Source: Microbulbifer yueqingensis (lineage in GTDB: Bacteria > Pseudomonadota > Gammaproteobacteria > Pseudomonadales > Cellvibrionaceae). From it: DNA of 64,000 nt. The position numbers and the translations under genes are program-made. The DNA is taken from contig NZ_FNFH01000003.1 of assembly GCF_900100355.1 (NCBI RefSeq), positions 186,001 to 250,000 on the forward strand. Direction: 5' to 3'. Of this stretch, positions 57,667 to 64,000 are shown piece by piece (position 1 is the stretch's first letter; each line of letters starts with the position of its first letter). The notes beneath the pieces were generated by a model, which worked only from the letters and a program-made list of their open reading frames with translations, did no database searches and was not told where the DNA came from.

Positions 57667-58081
57667 GGTCCCGCTCCATGCGGATATGGGCGATGGCTGC
57701 CTCCTCGAATTCCTCACCCACGGGCAGGAAGCCCGCCTGGCGATAGAAGGCTTCGGCATGGCGCTGGGCATGCAGGTAGACCCGGGCCATCCCTCGATTG
57801 CGCGCGAACTCACAGATATGCTGCAGGAGACGCAGGCCAAGGCCGGTGCCCCGCAATTCTGGCAGTACCGCCATGCGACCAATCTTGCCGCCCGGCAGGA
57901 TCCGCCCGGTGCCGACCGGTGTGCCGTCCCGCAGAACCAGGAAGTGCTGGGCCACTTCCTCCTGGTCGTCCCACTCTATTTCTGGCGGCACGCCCTGCTC
58001 GCGGATAAACACCGTGTCGCGGATGCTGCGCAGTGCCTCGCGGTCGCGGTCCCAGTCGGCGGGGCGGATCTCGACTGCCAT
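57659..58081 (-). CDS. GNAT-family N-acetyltransferase
   Basis: 140-residue acetyltransferase. The acetyl-CoA motif A is IGRMAVLPELRGTGLGLRLLQHICEFARNRG, with the RGTGLG turn, followed by YLHAQRHAEAFYRQAGF. N-terminus FIREQGVPPEIEWDD is typical of the ElaA/YjdJ-like group. ATG at 58081. It lies 1 bp after roxA and overlaps the unknown gene by 8 bases, so the three are translated as a unit. Substrate not predictable. Confidence 0.85.
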   Translation of the reverse strand: MAVEIRPADWDRDREALRSIRDTVFIREQGVPPEIEWDDQEEVAQHFLVLRDGTPVGTGRILPGGKIGRMAVLPELRGTGLGLRLLQHICEFARNRGMARVYLHAQRHAEAFYRQAGFLPVGEEFEEAAIAHIRMERDLG

Positions 58082-58082
58082 T

Positions 58083-59249
58083 TCAGAAGTCCTCCGGCGG
58101 GTAGATCAGGGTGCCCTGGGCGACCAGCAGGTCGATCAGCCCCTCGCCAGCACCCAGTTCGGGGAAATCCTCGAGGTCCCGCGCGTCGATCGAGTGGCTG
58201 TTGCAGAAGCGCTCGGCAAAGCCGGGCGGAGCCGGAAAGCTCTCGCCATCGACGAACAGGGTTTCCGGATCCCTGCAGAAGGCGCAACGCGAGGCCGGGT
58301 TGAGCACCAGTGTGGCTCCCGACGGCAGCTGCTCGCGCCAGTCGGAGGCGTCCCCGGCATCCAGGGCCACCGTATCGGGATACTTGGCCTCGGTCATCAT
58401 CGCGCCGAACCACTGGGCGATATTCCGCGGTTGCAGCAGCCACTCTCCCAGCTGCTCCTGCAGGCGGGCTACCGAGGCGGCGTCGATCTCCGCTGGCACG
58501 CGGGCGGGCTCGAGACCCGGGTCGGAGTAGCGCAGGTGCTCCGGCAGGGCGTGTGCCAGCTCCGCGGCCAGGTCTTCGAGGATGGTTTTTGCCGACGGGG
58601 CGCGAAAGCCCACGGAAATGGTAGTGCAGCTGCCCTCGGCGATGCCCCAGTGACTGTATTGCGGGGGAAGGTAGAGCATGTCCCCGGGCTCCAGCACCCA
58701 GCTGTTCTCGGGCTCAAAATCCCTGAGAATCTTGAGCGGCGTGCCTTCGATGCGCGGGCTCTGGTCGTCAACGCGCGCTCCCTGGTGCCAGAGGCGCTTG
58801 CCCTCTGCCTGCAGCAGGAACACGTCGTAATAATCGAAGTGGGGCCCGACACTGCCCTTGTCAGCCGCGTAGCTGATCATCACATCGTCGAGCCGCCACT
58901 CGGGGAGGAAGCGGAAATATTCCTTGAGCTCCGCCACCTCGGACATCCACTGGTCCACCGCCTGCACCAGCAGTGTCCAGTGGCTGCGCGGCAGCGAGAG
59001 GAAGTCCTCCTCGGTGAAGGGACCACTGCGGAGCTGCCACGGTCCATCCTCCCCGCGCTCCTGTATCAGGCGCGACTCCACCGCCTCCTCAAGCGCCATG
59101 CCCGCCAGCTCCTCGCCGGATACCGGTGACTCGAAGCCCGGGAAGGCATTGCGGATCAGCAGCGGCTTCTGCTGCCAGTAATCCCGGAGAAACTCGTCTA
59201 CCGGCATGTCACCCAGGTGGGTAAGCGGGCGGGGCAGGGAAGCGGTCAC
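58083..59249 (-). CDS. roxA: Ribosomal protein L16 arginine hydroxylase (RoxA/YcfD)
   Basis: JmjC-type 2-oxoglutarate/Fe(II) oxygenase that hydroxylates an arginine in ribosomal protein L16. Iron ligands seen are His137 and Asp139 in PHFDYYDVF and His200 in YSHWGIAEG, matching the HxD...H triad (125/127/187 in E. coli). C-terminal winged-helix region follows. 388 residues (E. coli 373). GTG start at 59249. It lies between purB and the GNAT gene; near purB as in E. coli, where phoPQ intervenes. Confidence 0.94.
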   Translation of the reverse strand: MTASLPRPLTHLGDMPVDEFLRDYWQQKPLLIRNAFPGFESPVSGEELAGMALEEAVESRLIQERGEDGPWQLRSGPFTEEDFLSLPRSHWTLLVQAVDQWMSEVAELKEYFRFLPEWRLDDVMISYAADKGSVGPHFDYYDVFLLQAEGKRLWHQGARVDDQSPRIEGTPLKILRDFEPENSWVLEPGDMLYLPPQYSHWGIAEGSCTTISVGFRAPSAKTILEDLAAELAHALPEHLRYSDPGLEPARVPAEIDAASVARLQEQLGEWLLQPRNIAQWFGAMMTEAKYPDTVALDAGDASDWREQLPSGATLVLNPASRCAFCRDPETLFVDGESFPAPPGFAERFCNSHSIDARDLEDFPELGAGEGLIDLLVAQGTLIYPPEDF

Positions 59250-59259
59250 CCTAAGCTCC

Positions 59260-61285
<2,026 letters not shown>

Positions 61286-61355
61286 GTTCTCTCCTTAAAA
61301 CTGCTGTGCGTTGCTTACGGCCGTTGTGGCCGGCACCCGGTTTCCGCGTTTTCGT

Positions 61356-62510
<1,155 letters not shown>

Positions 62511-62606
62511 TTACTGCTCGGGTCGATTAAAAGGGGCGCAATTTTACCCGCGAAACGGCGTCGTGGCCATGGTTGTGGTGTTCTACCCTTATAGCCCGGA
62601 TACCGC

Positions 62607-63188
62607 TCAGCGGCGCCGCTGCCGCCGAGCGGGTGCTTTCGCGGCGGCGAACACCTCCTCCTCACGGCAATGCCCCGGTTGCAGGGTGTCCAGTTTCCAG
62701 TTGCCGATGGCCATCCGGATGAGCCGCAGCGTGGGGTGCCCGACCGCGGCGGTCATGCGCCGGACCTGCCGGTTGCGGCCCTCGCTGATGGTCAGCTCCA
62801 GCCAGCTGGTGGGGATCGCGAGGCGTTCGCGCACCGGGGGAGTCCGCGGCCAGACCGGGGGTTGCGCCAGCGCGCGGGCCCGGGCGGGCGCGGTGCGGCC
62901 GTCCTTCAGCTCGACACCGTGGCGAAGGCGTGCCAGGGCGTCCGGGCCGATGTCGCCTTCCACCTGCACCCAGTATGTCTTGGGCAGCTTCTGGCGCGGG
63001 TGGCTGATCTGGTGCTGCAGGCGGCCATCGTCGGTCAGCAGGAGCAGCCCTTCCGAGTCGAAATCCAGCCTCCCCGCCGCATAAACACCCTTGTGGCGGA
63101 TGTAGTCGGCGAGGGTGGGCCGCCCGCTATCGTCGGTAAACTGGCTCAAAACGCCGTAAGGTTTGTTGAATAGGATAATCTTACTCAT
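62607..63188 (-). CDS. rluE: 23S rRNA pseudouridine synthase RluE
   Basis: RsuA-family pseudouridine synthase that modifies U2457 of 23S rRNA in E. coli. No S4 domain: it starts directly with [16 protein letters not shown], the catalytic Asp is in [19 protein letters not shown], and [12 protein letters not shown] is the C-terminal motif. 193 residues, basic tail. ATG at 63188; the extension to 63218 has no family similarity. First gene of the minus-strand run and divergent from icd, as in E. coli. Confidence 0.92.
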   Translation of the reverse strand: MSKIILFNKPYGVLSQFTDDSGRPTLADYIRHKGVYAAGRLDFDSEGLLLLTDDGRLQHQISHPRQKLPKTYWVQVEGDIGPDALARLRHGVELKDGRTAPARARALAQPPVWPRTPPVRERLAIPTSWLELTISEGRNRQVRRMTAAVGHPTLRLIRMAIGNWKLDTLQPGHCREEEVFAAAKAPARRQRRR

Positions 63189-63238
63189 GGGCGGGCTCAG
63201 GAAAGGAATGTAATCCAACTACAAAATTGGGCGGATAC

Positions 63239-63247
63239 TGATATAAT
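63239..63247 (+). promoter_or_regulatory. Extended -10 promoter for icd
   Basis: TGATATAAT, i.e. TG-N-TATAAT, with a weak -35; predicted leader about 87 nt containing the hairpin CCCGC-CA-GCGGG. Confidence 0.6.
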
Positions 63248-63340
63248 CCCGCCGATTTTTCATCCCGCCAGCGGGAATAACAGGGCGGGGCAAGCGACAC
63301 CCGACCGAAATAGTCAAAGAGTTTTGGGAGTTTAAACGAT

Positions 63341-64000
63341 ATGGGTCATATCCAAGTGCCGGCAGACGGCGAGAAAGTTACAGTCAATTCCGACGGTTCG
63401 CTGAATGTTCCGAATCGCCCCATAGTACCGTTTATCGAGGGTGACGGCATCGGCGTGGATATCACCCCGGTAATGCGCAAGGTCATCGACGCCTCAGTCG
63501 AGAAGGCCTACGGCGGTGAGAAGGCCATCTCCTGGATGGAAGTTTACTGTGGCGAGAAGGCCGCAGAGACCTATGCCGGTGACTGGTTCCCGGCCGAGAC
63601 CCTGGAAGCCCTGAAAGAGTACTCCGTTGGCATCAAGGGCCCGCTGACTACCCCGGTGGGCGGTGGTTTCCGCTCCCTGAACGTTGCCCTGCGCCAGGAG
63701 CTGGACCTCTACGTTTGCCAGCGCCCGGTGCGCTGGTTTACCGGCGTGCCCACTCCGGTCAAGAAGCCCAACGAAGTGGATATGGTGATCTTCCGCGAGA
63801 ACTCCGAGGACATCTACGCGGGCATCGAGTGGAAAGCCGGCACCGACGAGGCGAACAAGGTCATCAAGTTCCTGCAGGAAGAGATGGGTGTCAAGAAGAT
63901 CCGCTTCCCCGAGAACTGCGGCATCGGCGTGAAGCCGGTTTCCGAGGAGGGCACCAAGCGCCTGGTGCGCAAGGCCATTCAGTACGCCGTGGATCAGGAC
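63341..64000 (+). CDS. icd: NADP-dependent isocitrate dehydrogenase, 3' end beyond window
   Basis: TCA-cycle enzyme converting isocitrate to 2-oxoglutarate. The 220 codons seen match the E. coli enzyme: [48 protein letters not shown]. Ser112 in [10 protein letters not shown] is the residue equivalent to E. coli Ser113, the AceK phosphorylation site. ATG at 63341 with GGGAG 9 nt upstream. Its being in the same window as two isocitrate lyases and malate synthase G places both sides of the isocitrate branch point together. The frame is still open at base 64000. Confidence 0.97.
   Translation, partial: MGHIQVPADGEKVTVNSDGSLNVPNRPIVPFIEGDGIGVDITPVMRKVIDASVEKAYGGEKAISWMEVYCGEKAAETYAGDWFPAETLEALKEYSVGIKGPLTTPVGGGFRSLNVALRQELDLYVCQRPVRWFTGVPTPVKKPNEVDMVIFRENSEDIYAGIEWKAGTDEANKVIKFLQEEMGVKKIRFPENCGIGVKPVSEEGTKRLVRKAIQYAVDQD

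Overview
The window is GC-rich, densely coded DNA from a free-living gammaproteobacterium. The strongest clue is gene order. The block yceD-rpmF-plsX-fabD-fabG-acpP-fabF-pabC-mltG-tmk-holB-pilZ-tatD resembles pseudomonads and their marine relatives, because it has pilZ after holB and no fabH between plsX and fabD. The block roxA-purB-hflD-mnmA-rluE, divergent from icd, is a familiar gammaproteobacterial arrangement. Choline-to-betaine genes, a TonB-dependent receptor and an AGCS sodium symporter suggest a marine heterotroph, perhaps of the Cellvibrionales/Microbulbifer/Halieaceae type. That placement is inference only. I see no prophage, insertion sequence, CRISPR array, rRNA or defence island.

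Layout. 1-5.0 kb: choline uptake and oxidation (betT-betA on minus, betB convergent on plus and cut by the window edge). 5.2-5.7 kb: tRNA-Ser(UGA) with a strong promoter, followed downstream by two 136-137 bp tandem repeats that re-use the tRNA 3' end and its terminator. 5.7-10.7 kb: rne and rluC, divergent, with promoters that appear to share one -35 region and a very long rne leader. 10.7-23 kb: HAD phosphatase, maf, then the lipid/cell-envelope/replication operon and a dimeric-type dUTPase. 23-26.9 kb: mdh, a DUF2244 protein, bcp, a short AraC-type protein and an orphan yajC. 26.9-29.7 kb: a D-cysteine desulfhydrase-like enzyme and an AGCS symporter.

29.8-36.9 kb is the most distinctive accessory region. 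Gamma-glutamylpolyamine synthetase and oxidase genes are divergent over a 44 bp double operator. A third copy of the same operator half lies before an adjacent TonB-dependent receptor gene, and a TetR regulator gene overlapping a 5'-nucleotidase gene follows. 37-45.3 kb: cysB, a small CXXC protein, pabB, ppsR/ppsA (divergent), an L,D-transpeptidase and rraA. 45.6-57 kb: carbon metabolism on fatty acids and acetate: a FadE-type dehydrogenase, an acetyl-CoA hydrolase/transferase family protein, two isocitrate lyases of different subfamilies, a LysR regulator and malate synthase G. 57-64 kb: a seven-gene minus-strand run (rluE-mnmA-hflD-purB-roxA-GNAT-unknown) and the start of icd.

Functionally, the right half brings together both arms of the isocitrate branch point (icd versus two AceA plus GlcB), PEP synthase with its regulatory kinase, and acyl-CoA degradation, which fits growth on C2 and fatty-acid carbon. 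RNase E and its inhibitor RraA are both present, 36 kb apart.
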